A DNA stretch of 49,924 nucleotides from the NCBI GenBank assembly GCA_900317305.1, contig ONGG01000027.1:1-49924 (forward strand), given 5' to 3'. This document shows positions 30,098-39,451 of the stretch, one piece after another. How positions within the stretch are numbered: the stretch's first letter is position 1; every line of letters begins with the position of its first letter. This stretch comes from an uncultured Prevotellaceae bacterium. Lineage in GTDB: Bacteria > Bacteroidota > Bacteroidia > Bacteroidales > Bacteroidaceae. Made by a program: the position numbers and the translations under genes. The notes beneath the pieces were generated by a model. That model was not told the origin of the DNA and made no database searches. It saw only the letters and a program-made list of their open reading frames with translations.

Positions 30098-32331
30098 TCG
30101 TCAAACAAGTCCTTGGGACCATGGTCGATATGGGTCACACGGTCGTTGAGCTCAGCGAGTTTTCCGCTGTTCCAACGGTCGGTGGTGCCCACCAGATATC
30201 CGGTGATGCGCTGCAACTTGTCGATATTCTTCGAACCACATTTCGGACAGACTTCCAAGTGGTCAATGGCATTCTCATAACCGCAGTCCATACACCGGTT
30301 GCGGTTGTGGTTCACCGATCCATATCCCATATCCAGTTGGTCGAGCATGTCGACCACGCTCATGATGACCTGGGGATTGTGGGTGGCGTCGCCGTCGATC
30401 TCCACGTAGAAGATATGTCCGCCGCGTGTCAGGTTATGATAGGGAGCCTCCACCTCGGCCTTGTGACGGGCAGAGCATTTGTAATATACGGGCACGTGGT
30501 TGGAGTTGGTGTAGTAGTCGCGGTCGGTGACACCGGGAATCACGCCAAACTCCTTGCGGTCTTTCTTGGTGAACTTTCCCGACAGTCCCTCGGCGGGAGT
30601 GGCGAGCACCGAGTAGTTGTGGTGATAGCGCTCCGAGAACTCGTTCACCCTGTCGCGCATGTAGGTGATGATTCTCAGACCCAGTTCCTGCGACTCGCTG
30701 CTCTCGCCATGGTGCTTGCCCGTAAGGGCCACGAGACATTCGGCCAGACCAATGAAACCGATGCCCAGGGTGCCCTGGTTGATGACGCTCTGCACCGAGT
30801 CCATCGGACCCAGTTTGTCGGCTCCTATCCAGAGACTCTTCATCAGCAGCGGGAACTGCCGGGCATAGGCCGTCTTCTGGAATTGGAAACGGTCGTCGAG
30901 TTGCTTGGCGGTGAGTTCGAGCATGTGGTCGAGTTTGGCGAAGAACATGCCGATGCGCTTCTCCTGGTCGGCCTCGCCCATACACTCTATGGCCAACTTC
31001 ACGATGTTGATGGTAGAGAATGAGAGGTTGCCCCGGCCAATGGAGGTCTTTTCGCCGAAGCGGTTCTCGAAGACGCGGGTGCGGCAACCCATGGTGGCCA
31101 CCTCGTGCAGGTAGCGCTTGGGGTCGTCGGCCTTCCATTCGTCGGTCTGGTTATACGAGGCGTCGAGGTTCAGGAAGTTGGGGAAGAAGCGGCGGGCGGT
31201 CACCTTGCAGGCCAGTTGGTAGAGGTCGAAGTTGCGGTCCTCGGGCAGATAGTTCACCCCACGTTTCTTCTTCCATATTTGAATGGGGAAGATGGCGGTC
31301 TCGCCATTGCCCACACCCTCGTAGGTGGAGAGCAGTATCTCGCGCATCACGCAGCGGCCCTCGGCCGATGTGTCGGTGCCGTAGTTGATCGACGAGAACA
31401 CCACCTGGTTGCCACCTCGTGAGTGGATGGTGTTCATGTTGTGGATGAAGGCCTCCATCGCCTGGTGCACACGTCCCACCGTCTTGTTGATGGCGTGCTG
31501 CTGGGCGCGCTCCTTGCCGGAGAGTCCGTCGAGGGGCTGCTTGATGTAGTCGATGAGGGGCTCGTCGTAGAGGTCTTTGTAACTCACACCATTCAGGTCT
31601 TCCAGGTTCTTCAGTTCCTCGATGTAGGTCATGCGCACGTAGGGTGCCAGGTAGAAGTCGAAAGCGGGAATGGCCTGACCGCCGTGCATCTCGTTCTGGG
31701 CACACTCCATCGAGATGCAGGCCAGCACCGAGGCAGTCTCGATGCGGCGTGCCGGGCGCGAGGCACCATGGCCGGCGATGAACCCGCAGGTCAGGATGTT
31801 GTCGAGGGGATGTTGCACGCAGGTGAACGACTTGGTGGGGTAGTAGTCCTTGTCGTGGATATGCAGGTAGTTCTTCTCCACGGCCTCGCGGCTCTCTTCC
31901 GAGAGCAGGTAGTCGTCGACGAAGGGCTTGGTGGTCTCCGAGGCGAATTTCATCATCATGCCGGCAGGCGTGTCGGCATTCATGTTGGCATTCTCGCGCG
32001 TCACATCGTTGTTCTTGATGTTCACGATGTCGAGAAACACGTCGCGCGTCTTCGCCTTGCGGGCAATGGAGCGCTGGTTGCGGTAGGCGATGAACTTCTG
32101 GGCCACATCCTTGCGGCTCGACTTCATCAGTTCCAGTTCCACGGCATCCTGAATCTGCTCCACGGTCATCTGGCTGTCGCCTCGCTGGGCGATATGGTCG
32201 GTGATTTTATATATGAGTCGCTCATCCTCACCCTTGTCGGTATGAAGCATGGCTTTGCGGATGGCGGCCATGACCTTCTGTTCGTTGAAGCCCACAATGC
32301 GCCCGTCGCGTTTTACTACAGTCTGTATCAT
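30094..32331 (-). CDS. nrdD: Anaerobic ribonucleoside-triphosphate reductase
   Basis: 745 residues. The N-terminal ATP-cone (VVKRDGRIVGFNEQKVMAAI) gives allosteric control. Near the C-terminus four cysteines form the zinc site (CMDCGYENAIDHLEVCPKCG, 680-698), and the glycyl radical lies in RITGYL (Gly711). It reduces ribonucleoside triphosphates to deoxy forms without oxygen, fitting an anaerobe. A TATCTTTG box lies at 32396-32403. Confidence 0.98.
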   Translation of the reverse strand: MIQTVVKRDGRIVGFNEQKVMAAIRKAMLHTDKGEDERLIYKITDHIAQRGDSQMTVEQIQDAVELELMKSSRKDVAQKFIAYRNQRSIARKAKTRDVFLDIVNIKNNDVTRENANMNADTPAGMMMKFASETTKPFVDDYLLSEESREAVEKNYLHIHDKDYYPTKSFTCVQHPLDNILTCGFIAGHGASRPARRIETASVLACISMECAQNEMHGGQAIPAFDFYLAPYVRMTYIEELKNLEDLNGVSYKDLYDEPLIDYIKQPLDGLSGKERAQQHAINKTVGRVHQAMEAFIHNMNTIHSRGGNQVVFSSINYGTDTSAEGRCVMREILLSTYEGVGNGETAIFPIQIWKKKRGVNYLPEDRNFDLYQLACKVTARRFFPNFLNLDASYNQTDEWKADDPKRYLHEVATMGCRTRVFENRFGEKTSIGRGNLSFSTINIVKLAIECMGEADQEKRIGMFFAKLDHMLELTAKQLDDRFQFQKTAYARQFPLLMKSLWIGADKLGPMDSVQSVINQGTLGIGFIGLAECLVALTGKHHGESSESQELGLRIITYMRDRVNEFSERYHHNYSVLATPAEGLSGKFTKKDRKEFGVIPGVTDRDYYTNSNHVPVYYKCSARHKAEVEAPYHNLTRGGHIFYVEIDGDATHNPQVIMSVVDMLDQLDMGYGSVNHNRNRCMDCGYENAIDHLEVCPKCGSKNIDKLQRITGYLVGTTDRWNSGKLAELNDRVTHIDHGPKDLFDE

Positions 32332-32395
32332 TATTTTTTAAGCCTTAGTTATTGGGTAATAGCCGAATATTTGTCGAGTTTGCTGATTCGGATTG

Positions 32396-32403
32396 CAAAG
32401 ATA
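32396..32403 (-). promoter_or_regulatory. -7 box (TATCTTTG) of nrdDG
   Basis: Consensus on the minus strand, 65 bases before the nrdD ATG. The long leader could carry a regulator site such as NrdR boxes; none is obvious. Confidence 0.6.
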
Positions 32404-32459
32404 CTAATTTTTGGGCATACCAATGCCCATCACAGGGGATATTTTTTTGAGTGTTTTGC

Positions 32460-33173
32460 TTATTTCAGCATCTTCTTGATGGATTTCTCATAGGTGTCTG
32501 ACAGCAGACTTGCCAGATGGCCGTACATTCGCTGGTACGACTCCTCGGGAGTCCTCTCGCATTGGCATGCCTCCCTGCCGAGCAACCGCTCTGGGGTGGT
32601 GAGCAGCGACCATCCGAAACCATATTCGCGGCCATGCTTGTCGACGGGATAGACGAAATCTTCTGTCACGATATGGCACGACATCTGCAGGCGGCTGATG
32701 TAGTTGTCGAATCTCGACCGCATTTTCGGCCCCGTGAAACCACAGGCGGCTCTCAGTTCGCGGGCCACCATGCTGCCATGCTCGAGCAAGGTCGACAAGA
32801 TGCTCTCCTCGATGCTGCCTTCCTCGATGGCAGGGCGGCTGGAGCGACGCCAGTTGTAGAAGTCGGGCCACCATGCCCTGCTGATGAAACCGGCCTTGCT
32901 GGCAAAAAACTTGCCGTAGACACACCCGCCTTCTCTCACCACCGAGCCTTTCCATTCCCACAGTGGCCATTCCCATGAGCCGTCGTCGAACTGGGTGTAT
33001 CTGCACTCTTCGGCCATCAGCGACTCGGCGTTAAAGCCATGGATTCCACTCTCCAAAAGGGGCAGGAATCCTACCTCGCTGATGCAGTCCATCAGTTCTG
33101 GACACGTGTGGATGGGTGGCAAGGCACCGGCCTTCCATTGCCTGCTCTTGAAATAATCTGCAAATTGGTTCAT
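32460..33173 (-). CDS. AlkZ-related winged-helix protein (tentative)
   Basis: 237 residues. The central part (EGSIEESILSTLLEHGSMVARELRAACGF) is a winged-helix-like segment, and RSRFDNYISRLQMSCHIVTEDFVYP follows the pattern of AlkZ/YcaQ-like DNA glycosylase relatives found in Bacteroidales. The catalytic QxQ motif of AlkZ is not visible, so activity is doubtful. The N-terminal SxWxWxEW-type region (GSWEWPLWEWKG) is Trp-rich. No operon partner is obvious. The identification is moderate. Confidence 0.5.
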   Translation of the reverse strand: MNQFADYFKSRQWKAGALPPIHTCPELMDCISEVGFLPLLESGIHGFNAESLMAEECRYTQFDDGSWEWPLWEWKGSVVREGGCVYGKFFASKAGFISRAWWPDFYNWRRSSRPAIEEGSIEESILSTLLEHGSMVARELRAACGFTGPKMRSRFDNYISRLQMSCHIVTEDFVYPVDKHGREYGFGWSLLTTPERLLGREACQCERTPEESYQRMYGHLASLLSDTYEKSIKKMLK

Positions 33174-33256
33174 CGCTTCTGGGTGTTGATGCTATAGGAA
33201 TAGGGTGGGGCACTCCTTGGAAAAAGACAGTGCCCCACGAAGAAGAGTTTGAGCGG

Positions 33257-33961
33257 CTACGGCTGCAACGTGAATCCGAAGACGAGATAGGCTTTCTGTG
33301 TGCGGGGATTGCCTGTGATCTGTCCGAAGACGGGTATGCTGAACGTGTCGGTCACGCGGATGTCTTTCGTCGCGCGCAGCGACAGGTCGGTCACCGCAAA
33401 GCCGTTCGTGTCGTAGTATGAGGTGGCGTAGGGCACGATTCCTGCCGTGGCTGTCCAGTCGACAGTGGCAAAATGGAATGGGGCGCTCAGTTCCACATAC
33501 GACGAATAGGCACGTTTGTCGTCGTCGGTAGTGCCGTCGTTGCCGGCAAAATTGGTGTACCATTGAACGGCTACCGGACCAAAGTCGTAGCCGATGTAGC
33601 CTTCAAACACGTGGTTGGTGCAGTGGGAGTCGTAGCGGAAATAACGTGCCTCGGGGTCGAGTCCGTCGTTGGTCCAGTAGTCGGTGATACCGATACTCAG
33701 TCCACCGATGGTGTAGTCCAGGGTCAGGTCTATCTCTTTCACATCGTCGGGGTTGGTAAGTCCATGACTGCCCCAAGCCGTAAGGCTCAGCCCTTTGTAT
33801 CCGATGCCCAGGGTGGGCTGAACGGCCGTGCTGCCCAAATCCTGACCACGCCATATATACTGGTTCACGAAGTCGGCACTGATGGTCGCCTCCACTTTCT
33901 CCTGCGCCATGGCGGCGACTCCTGCCATCACCGCCAAGGCCAATACTGCTATCTTCTTCAT
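33257..33961 (-). CDS. TorF-like outer membrane beta-barrel protein
   Basis: 234 residues. A signal peptide (MKKIAVLALAVMAGVAAMA) is followed by a barrel with alternating aromatics. FVNQYIWRGQDLGSTAVQP is the opening strand typical of the TorF/Gcw_chp family, and KAYLVFGFTLQP ends the barrel with a C-terminal strand. It probably forms a small channel of unknown specificity. Confidence 0.7.
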   Translation of the reverse strand: MKKIAVLALAVMAGVAAMAQEKVEATISADFVNQYIWRGQDLGSTAVQPTLGIGYKGLSLTAWGSHGLTNPDDVKEIDLTLDYTIGGLSIGITDYWTNDGLDPEARYFRYDSHCTNHVFEGYIGYDFGPVAVQWYTNFAGNDGTTDDDKRAYSSYVELSAPFHFATVDWTATAGIVPYATSYYDTNGFAVTDLSLRATKDIRVTDTFSIPVFGQITGNPRTQKAYLVFGFTLQP

Positions 33962-34206
33962 CTCATTGTCTCATGAATTCATGCAAAATATGATCAATCT
34001 CAATTGTCGTGCGAACCGAACCGAGCAAGCAGTGAGTGCAGTTTGAACTTGTTCAAGAACTGCCGAGTCGCGTTCGAGGTCGACAAAAGTCAGTGCAGAT
34101 AAAAGCTTGCTTTCAGTATGCCGAGGCGCAGCCGACAATCAAGCGAAGCTTAAACCTCAAACCTCAAACCTCAAACCTCAAACCTCAAACCTCAAATCTC
34201 AAACCT
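33962..34206. repeat. Non-coding repeat region ending in a 7-bp array
   Basis: A 34151-34206 array of CTCAAAC units abuts and overlaps the 3' end of the GH3 gene; its last codons (RFEI) are part of the repeat. To the left, TGCCGAGGCGCAGCCGACAA at 34119-34138 recurs, inverted, in the 46006-46140 region as TTGTCGG followed by TGCCTCGGCA. No gene is seen in 33962-34191. Confidence 0.65.
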
Positions 34207-36768
34207 AATTGCCTTCAGGTCCTTGTCGAGCGAACTGTTGCCGTAGAGCAACTCAAACTGTCCGCTCTTGATGCGCATGGTGTTGGTCTCCGTATCGAAG
34301 AACTCAAACGCCTTCGGCGAGAGCGTGAGTTGGGCTTCCACAGTTTGTCCGGCTTTCACGTCGACACGCTGGAAGGCCCTCAGCGACTTGATGGGACCAT
34401 CGGGGTCGGAGAGGTCGCGGATGTAGACCTGCACCACCTCGGTGCCCGCGCGCTTGCCCACATTGGTGACGGGAACGGTCAGCCGGATATCCTTTCCGTT
34501 CTTCGACATCTTGGCCTCGCCAATCTCGAACTGCGTGTAGCTCTGACCATAGCCGAAAGCGAACAATGGGTCGTTGAAATAGCGGTAGGTGCGGCCCCGC
34601 ATCGAATAGTCCTCGAAGTCGGGCAACTGGTTGGACGACTTGTAGAACGTGACGGGCAATTTGCCGCTCGGATTGACATCGCCGAAGAGCACGTCGGCCA
34701 CAGCCTGTCCGCCTTCCTGCCCGGGATACCAGGCCTGGACGATGGCGTCGCAAGTGGCGGTCTCGGGCAACAGGGCGATGGCCGAGCCAGAGCAGTTGAC
34801 GTAGATGACGGTTTTTCCGGCATCCTTCAGGGCTTTCAGGAAATTGCGCTGCACCATGGGCAGTTCGATATGGGTGCGGTCGCCTCCCTTGAATCCGTCT
34901 ATGCTCACAGGCATCTCCTCGCCTTCCAGACCGGCAGAGATGCCACCCACGAAGATCACTTTGTCGATGCCTTTCAACTGGCTGATGATTGCATTATAGT
35001 CGATGGGCAGTTCCTTGGCCACATTGATCTTCAGGTTGGCGTTCCAGGTCTTCACAAACTGGAAACGCACCTCTATGCGGTATTCCTTGCCTTTCTCGCC
35101 AGCAATCACGGTGCGGGTGGGGGTGGTGCGCCAGGTGTGCTCGGCAAACTTGCGCTCGCCGTTGATATACAACTCGAAATGGCCACAGCCCTCTACGTTC
35201 ACCACATATTCTCCCGTCTCTTTGGGAGTGAACACCGTCTCATATTTGGCCGAGAAGTCCTCTATCTTCACACCAGGGGCGAAGACGTGCATGCCGGCGG
35301 TGGTGACGGCAAGCGGAGTGGTGTAGTACTGGGTGGTCACGGGCTTGCCCGACATCTCGGTGTTGTTCCAGAACGTGCCACGGAGGCCCTTCTTGCCATC
35401 GGCAGCACATTGCGAGGCCAGCAGGCAGTCCATCACCTTGTCGTAGGTCAAGTCGCATCCTTGCAGGTAGGTGAGTTTCTTCTGCTTGGTCTTGATGCCG
35501 TCGAGGATGGTTATCGTGTGGTTGGGCATGCCGTTGTAGTTGCCCCACATCAGTGGCTTGTCGTCGGCATTGGGACCAATCACGGCTATCTTCTCCTTGT
35601 TCTTAGCCAACGGCAGCACGTTGCCTTTGTTCTGCAACAGCACAATCGTCTGGCGGGCCATGTCGAGCGACAACTGGCGATGCTCTTTGCAGTCCATGAT
35701 TGAATAAGGTATCTTCGACCATTCCACAAGCGAGGGGTCGTCCATCTCGCCCAGGTCGAAACGGCCTTCCAAGAGGCGTATCACATGCTTGTCTACTTCC
35801 TGCTCGCTGATCAGTCCGCGGCGAACGGCCTCGGGAATGCTCTGATAGGCATAGCCAAAACCGCACTCCACGTCGGTGCCGGCCAGCGTGGCTTTGGCTG
35901 AGGCATGAACGGCGTCGGATGAACTCTTGTGGTTGGCGTAGAAATCGGTTACGGCACCGCAGTCGCTCACCACCAGGTATTTGAATCCCCATTCATCGCG
36001 CAGGATTTGCTGCAACAGACGGGAGTTGCCGCAGCAGGGGTCGTCGTCGAGACGCTGGTAGGCGCACATCACCTCGCGCACCTTCGCATCTTGCACCAAG
36101 GTCTTGAAGGCGGGCATGTAGGTCTCCCACAGGTCGCGGGCCGAGACGTTGGTCAGGTTGACGGTGTGGCGGCTCCATTCGGGTCCGCTGTGCACGGCAT
36201 AATGCTTGGCGCAGGCCCAGAGTTTACGGTATTTGGAGTCTTCGGGACCTTGCAGACCACGGACCACCGCACAGCCCATCACACTGGTCAGATAGGGGTC
36301 CTCGCCGTAGGTCTCCTGGCCTCTGCCCCAACGCGGGTCGCGGAAGATGTTCACATTGGGCGTCCACACCGACAGACTGTGGAATTTCTCATCCTCACCG
36401 CCATTGAGCATGCGGTGGTTGTACTGGGCGCGGAACTCTGTGCTCGTGGCATCGAAAACGCGGTAGAGCAGGTCGGGGTTGAACGACGAGGCCATGCCCA
36501 CTGGTTCGGGAAACACCGTCACGTTGCCCATGTTGGCAGCGCCATGGAGCGCCTCGCTCCACCAGAAGAACTTGCGGATGCCCAGACGGGGGATTGCCGG
36601 ACTCTCGTCGAACATCAACTGTGCTTTCTCCTCGATGGTGAGTCTGCTGCACAGGTCCTTGGCCCGCTCTTGGGCACTCAAACTGGGGTCTTGGTAGGGG
36701 TAGGGCTGGCCGAAGGCGCTGAGGCCACAAGCCGCCATCAAGATGGCAATGAACAATTGTTTTGTCAT
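34192..36768 (-). CDS. GH3 beta-xylosidase/beta-glucosidase with PA14 domain
   Basis: 858 residues from the ATG at 36768, giving a signal peptide (MTKQLFIAILMAACGLSAFG); longer frames lie upstream of the promoter. The GH3 N-terminal barrel has FFWWSEALHG and the nucleophile in LVVSDCGAV (Asp269). The C-terminal sandwich is interrupted by a PA14-like insert (about 480-610, starting GLRGTFWNN) and followed by a fibronectin-III-like end. The WWSEALHG and SDCGAV motifs resemble xylan-type GH3 enzymes of Prevotella, so xylo-oligosaccharide hydrolysis is likely. It is not in a visible PUL. Confidence 0.92.
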   Translation of the reverse strand: MTKQLFIAILMAACGLSAFGQPYPYQDPSLSAQERAKDLCSRLTIEEKAQLMFDESPAIPRLGIRKFFWWSEALHGAANMGNVTVFPEPVGMASSFNPDLLYRVFDATSTEFRAQYNHRMLNGGEDEKFHSLSVWTPNVNIFRDPRWGRGQETYGEDPYLTSVMGCAVVRGLQGPEDSKYRKLWACAKHYAVHSGPEWSRHTVNLTNVSARDLWETYMPAFKTLVQDAKVREVMCAYQRLDDDPCCGNSRLLQQILRDEWGFKYLVVSDCGAVTDFYANHKSSSDAVHASAKATLAGTDVECGFGYAYQSIPEAVRRGLISEQEVDKHVIRLLEGRFDLGEMDDPSLVEWSKIPYSIMDCKEHRQLSLDMARQTIVLLQNKGNVLPLAKNKEKIAVIGPNADDKPLMWGNYNGMPNHTITILDGIKTKQKKLTYLQGCDLTYDKVMDCLLASQCAADGKKGLRGTFWNNTEMSGKPVTTQYYTTPLAVTTAGMHVFAPGVKIEDFSAKYETVFTPKETGEYVVNVEGCGHFELYINGERKFAEHTWRTTPTRTVIAGEKGKEYRIEVRFQFVKTWNANLKINVAKELPIDYNAIISQLKGIDKVIFVGGISAGLEGEEMPVSIDGFKGGDRTHIELPMVQRNFLKALKDAGKTVIYVNCSGSAIALLPETATCDAIVQAWYPGQEGGQAVADVLFGDVNPSGKLPVTFYKSSNQLPDFEDYSMRGRTYRYFNDPLFAFGYGQSYTQFEIGEAKMSKNGKDIRLTVPVTNVGKRAGTEVVQVYIRDLSDPDGPIKSLRAFQRVDVKAGQTVEAQLTLSPKAFEFFDTETNTMRIKSGQFELLYGNSSLDKDLKAIRFEI

Positions 36769-36836
36769 ATCCAAATTAGTTTTAGGGTTTTCTCGTCTTC
36801 GTAAAGGTTGTCCGTGGTCGTAGACATCCGAGAATA

Positions 36837-36844
36837 CAAAAATA
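36837..36844 (-). promoter_or_regulatory. -7 box (TATTTTTG) of the GH3 gene
   Basis: On the minus strand, 69 bases before the ATG at 36768. Confidence 0.5.
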
Positions 36845-36947
36845 GTCATTTTTTTGCTAACTTGGTAGCATTGGCCTCCTATTTTTTTCAAGAAGCGAAA
36901 AAAACGAACAAGGGCGTGATTGCTTTTCGTTTTTGCAAAATAATACG

Positions 36948-36955
36948 TATCTTTG
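36948..36955 (+). promoter_or_regulatory. -7 box (TATCTTTG) of the GNAT gene
   Basis: Consensus match with TTTTTG near 36930-36935 as a likely -33 element; the ATG is at 37045, so the leader is about 85 bases. Confidence 0.6.
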
Positions 36956-37044
36956 CAGTTGCCGGTCGTTCCAGGTGGCTTTTGCAGTTGGTGGAATGAT
37001 GGCAGAGCGTTTTATTGAAGCAAGGTTGGACGAAAAAAGAATCG

Positions 37045-37449
37045 ATGGAAATAACCTACAAAGACATTCACGAATTCAGGAAAGAGGACCTGGAAGACTT
37101 GTTCCTCTCGGTGGAATGGTCGTCGGGCCATTTCCCTGACAAATTGGTGGTAGCCATGCGGAATTTCAGCACGGTCTACTCGGCTTGGGACGGCAACAAA
37201 CTGGTGGGTATGGTGTGTGCGATGGACGATGGTATTATGACGGCCTATTTGCATTATATGCTGGTTCGCCCGGAATACCATCAGCAAGGTATCGGACACC
37301 GGTTTCTCGAAATGATGAAAAAGCATTATGAGTCGTACCTGCGTATCGCCCTGATTGCTTACAACCAGGAACTGGGCTTCTATGAGTCTTGCGGATTCAA
37401 GAGAGCCGAAGACGCAAGTCCAATGTTCATCACCTCACTTTGGACTTGA
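37045..37449 (+). CDS. GNAT-family N-acetyltransferase
   Basis: 134 residues from the ATG at 37045 (MEITYKDIHEFRKEDL). MLVRPEYHQQGIGHRFLEMM carries the acetyl-CoA loop (Q-x-x-G-I-G), and GFYESCGFKRAED the C-terminal motif. Substrate unknown. Confidence 0.88.
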   Translation: MEITYKDIHEFRKEDLEDLFLSVEWSSGHFPDKLVVAMRNFSTVYSAWDGNKLVGMVCAMDDGIMTAYLHYMLVRPEYHQQGIGHRFLEMMKKHYESYLRIALIAYNQELGFYESCGFKRAEDASPMFITSLWT

Positions 37450-37456
37450 TTCTTTT

Positions 37457-37554
37457 AGAAGTTCAGGAGTTCAAACAATAGCCCGGATTTCACCACGTTG
37501 CGTACAAAGGGTGTTAGTTAGGGTAATGTCTGAACTCCTGAACTTCTGAACTCC
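37457..37554. repeat. Composite repeat: inverted 9-bp arms around a 55-bp core (copy 3)
   Basis: Core 37476-37530 begins CAATAGCCCGGATTTCACC and ends GGGTAATGTC. The arms AGAAGTTCAGGAGTTCAAA and TGAACTCCTGAACTTCT are nearly perfect inverses. It lies between two convergent genes and could act as a terminator. Confidence 0.7.
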
Positions 37555-37575
37555 TTGATATAAAGTTGAGTTATA

Positions 37576-38703
37576 TCATTTCAGATACTGTGTGAAGAAT
37601 TCGGCAAGTTTGTCCCAGGGAATCAGATTCTTGGGCTCGCCCTTGCCCGTCGGTTCCGTGTAGCCACCGTCGTAGAGGTCGCAATGCGTGGCACCGGGGA
37701 TGATGAGCAGTTGCTTGTTCTCGGGATTGGGGTTGGGCTTGCCAACGGTGTTGTAACCCTCGGCCTTGCCCTCTACCATGTATTTGTAGGCGGCCTCGCC
37801 GAAATAGCGTGAGTGGGCCTTCTCGCCGTGCATCACAAGGACGGCAGAGCGGATCTCGTTGATGTAGTAGAGGAAACGGCTGTTGGCGTAGGCCTGTGTG
37901 CCGATGACGCGCCAACCGTCATTGGAGTTGCCGCTGCGCTCATGATAGCCACGTGGTGTCTTGTAGTAGTCAAAGTAGTCTTTCACAAACTGGGGAGCGT
38001 CGTCGGGCAGCGGGTCGACCACACCTCCGGCCATCGCCTTCGGGTCGGAAAGGCGCTGCTGGGCAAGGGCCTCACGGGCGGCATGGCGCGACTCTTCCTT
38101 GTCGTCGCTGTCGAAGTAGCCATTGCCGCTGACGCGGGTCATGTCGTACATCGTAGAGGCAACAGTGGCCTTGATGCGCGTGTCGGCAGCGGCGGCATTC
38201 AGGGCGATGCCACCCCATCCGCAGATGCCGATGATGCCAATGCGCCCGGCATCCACGTTGTCTTGCTTCGACAGGAAGTCGACAGCGGCCATGAAGTCCT
38301 CTGTGTTGATATCGGGCGAGGCCGTACGCCGGGGCTCACCGCTGCTCTCGCCGGTATACGACGGGTCGAAGGCAAGCGCCACGAAACCGCGCTCTGCCAT
38401 CTGCATGGCATAAAGGCCGCTCGACTGTTCCTTGGTGGCTCCGAACGGGCCGCTCACGGCAATGGCAGCCAGTTTACCCTCGGCAGCCTTTGGGGTGTAC
38501 AAGTCGGCCGCCAGCGTCAGTCCGTACTGTGTCTCAAACGTCACCTTGCGGTGGTTCACTTTCTCACTCAGCGGGAACACCTTGTCCCACTCCTGTGTCA
38601 GGTTCAATGTTGTCATATTCTCTTTGTTTTGATTGTTGTCACTCTTCTGCGTGCAACCCGTCAGTATCCCGAGCAGCACTGGAATCATCAATAATTGTTT
38701 CAT
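37576..38703 (-). CDS. Dienelactone-hydrolase-like alpha/beta hydrolase lipoprotein
   Basis: 375 residues. The N-terminus (MKQLLMIPVLLGILTGCTQK) is a lipoprotein signal with the lipidated Cys at about 17. The alpha/beta fold shows AIAVSGPFGATKEQ, the nucleophile-elbow region IGICGWGGIAL (Cys in place of the usual Ser, as in dienelactone hydrolases), and a C-terminal His in IPGATHCDLYD. Asp is likely in VMHGEKAHSR or nearby. It probably hydrolyses an ester or lactone in the periplasm. The ATGA overlap with the gene upstream indicates coupling. Confidence 0.8.
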   Translation of the reverse strand: MKQLLMIPVLLGILTGCTQKSDNNQNKENMTTLNLTQEWDKVFPLSEKVNHRKVTFETQYGLTLAADLYTPKAAEGKLAAIAVSGPFGATKEQSSGLYAMQMAERGFVALAFDPSYTGESSGEPRRTASPDINTEDFMAAVDFLSKQDNVDAGRIGIIGICGWGGIALNAAAADTRIKATVASTMYDMTRVSGNGYFDSDDKEESRHAAREALAQQRLSDPKAMAGGVVDPLPDDAPQFVKDYFDYYKTPRGYHERSGNSNDGWRVIGTQAYANSRFLYYINEIRSAVLVMHGEKAHSRYFGEAAYKYMVEGKAEGYNTVGKPNPNPENKQLLIIPGATHCDLYDGGYTEPTGKGEPKNLIPWDKLAEFFTQYLK

Positions 38704-39263
38704 AATCTCACTTTTTTACCGTTCTTGATGTAGATGCCGTGTGATGGGCTCGATACCTTCTGTCCGTTCAGCGTGTAATACTCCTCCGCATCGTCGGTGC
38801 GCTGCATCTGTTGGATGGCGGTGGTGCCATTGGTGAGCGACAGCGTGACGCTGATGTTGCTCTCGCCGGCTTTCAGGAACGTGCGCAACTCATTGTCTGA
38901 AAGGCCTTCGATCTTGCCCAGGCGGGTGTAGCTCCACGAGTTGGAGCCGTAGAACATGCAGATGTTGCTGCCGTTGTAGAGTACGACATCGCCAGGCTGG
39001 GCGGTCATCTGCTGGTCGCTTGTAGGAAGCGAGAAGCCCAGGGCGCCCCAAATCTCGAAACCGCCGCTGCTGTTGAGCGTCACGGTGACAGGTGCTTGCT
39101 GCAACTTCTCCACCAATGCCTGGGTGGCGGCATTGTCCGCGAGCGACATGCTCTGTGTCTGTCCATCAATGGTGATATACATTTTATCTATGGCCTTGAT
39201 CTCATTGTCTGAAGAACAGCAGCTCATCAGTATGGCTGCCAGGAATAATAGAATCTGTTTCAT
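38700..39263 (-). CDS. Cyclophilin-like domain lipoprotein with sorting-type tail
   Basis: 187 residues. A signal ends ILMSCCSSDNE, a lipobox. Residues about 30-140 (MYITIDGQTQSMSLADNAATQALVEKLQ onwards) match the cyclophilin-like family (often annotated DUF/PF18050), and the C-terminus (YTLNGQKVSSPSHGIYIKNGKKVRL) is a Prevotella-type secreted-protein tail. It precedes the alpha/beta hydrolase (ATGA overlap). It is divergent from the AraC regulator, which may control both. Confidence 0.75.
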   Translation of the reverse strand: MKQILLFLAAILMSCCSSDNEIKAIDKMYITIDGQTQSMSLADNAATQALVEKLQQAPVTVTLNSSGGFEIWGALGFSLPTSDQQMTAQPGDVVLYNGSNICMFYGSNSWSYTRLGKIEGLSDNELRTFLKAGESNISVTLSLTNGTTAIQQMQRTDDAEEYYTLNGQKVSSPSHGIYIKNGKKVRL

Positions 39264-39292
39264 GTTTCAAAAACTATCTTTTCACACTGTTG

Positions 39293-39300
39293 CAAAGTTA
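39293..39300 (-). promoter_or_regulatory. -7 box (TAACTTTG) of the lipoprotein-hydrolase operon
   Basis: On the minus strand, 30 bases before the ATG at 39263. Confidence 0.55.
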
Positions 39301-39416
39301 CTCATGTTTTTATTTTTCTGTATTACACAAAATGGCTGATTGTATACCAATTTCGCAGATAATGTTTAATTTGTTTAAAAATACTACCATTTTTAGCCTA
39401 TTCCTCGTCTTTTTTA

Positions 39417-39424
39417 TACCTTTG
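39417..39424 (+). promoter_or_regulatory. -7 box (TACCTTTG) of the AraC gene
   Basis: Consensus match 27 bases before the ATG at 39452. With the -7 box at 39293 it defines a divergent intergenic region of about 190 bases where the regulator may act. Confidence 0.65.
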
Positions 39425-39451
39425 CAAAAAGGATTGTTCATTGCAGCCGAT

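Noticed and set aside
34036-35703. 555-residue plus-strand ORF opposite the GH3 gene
   Set aside because: It is an antisense shadow of the GH3 gene and its repeat array; GH3 motifs are on the minus strand.
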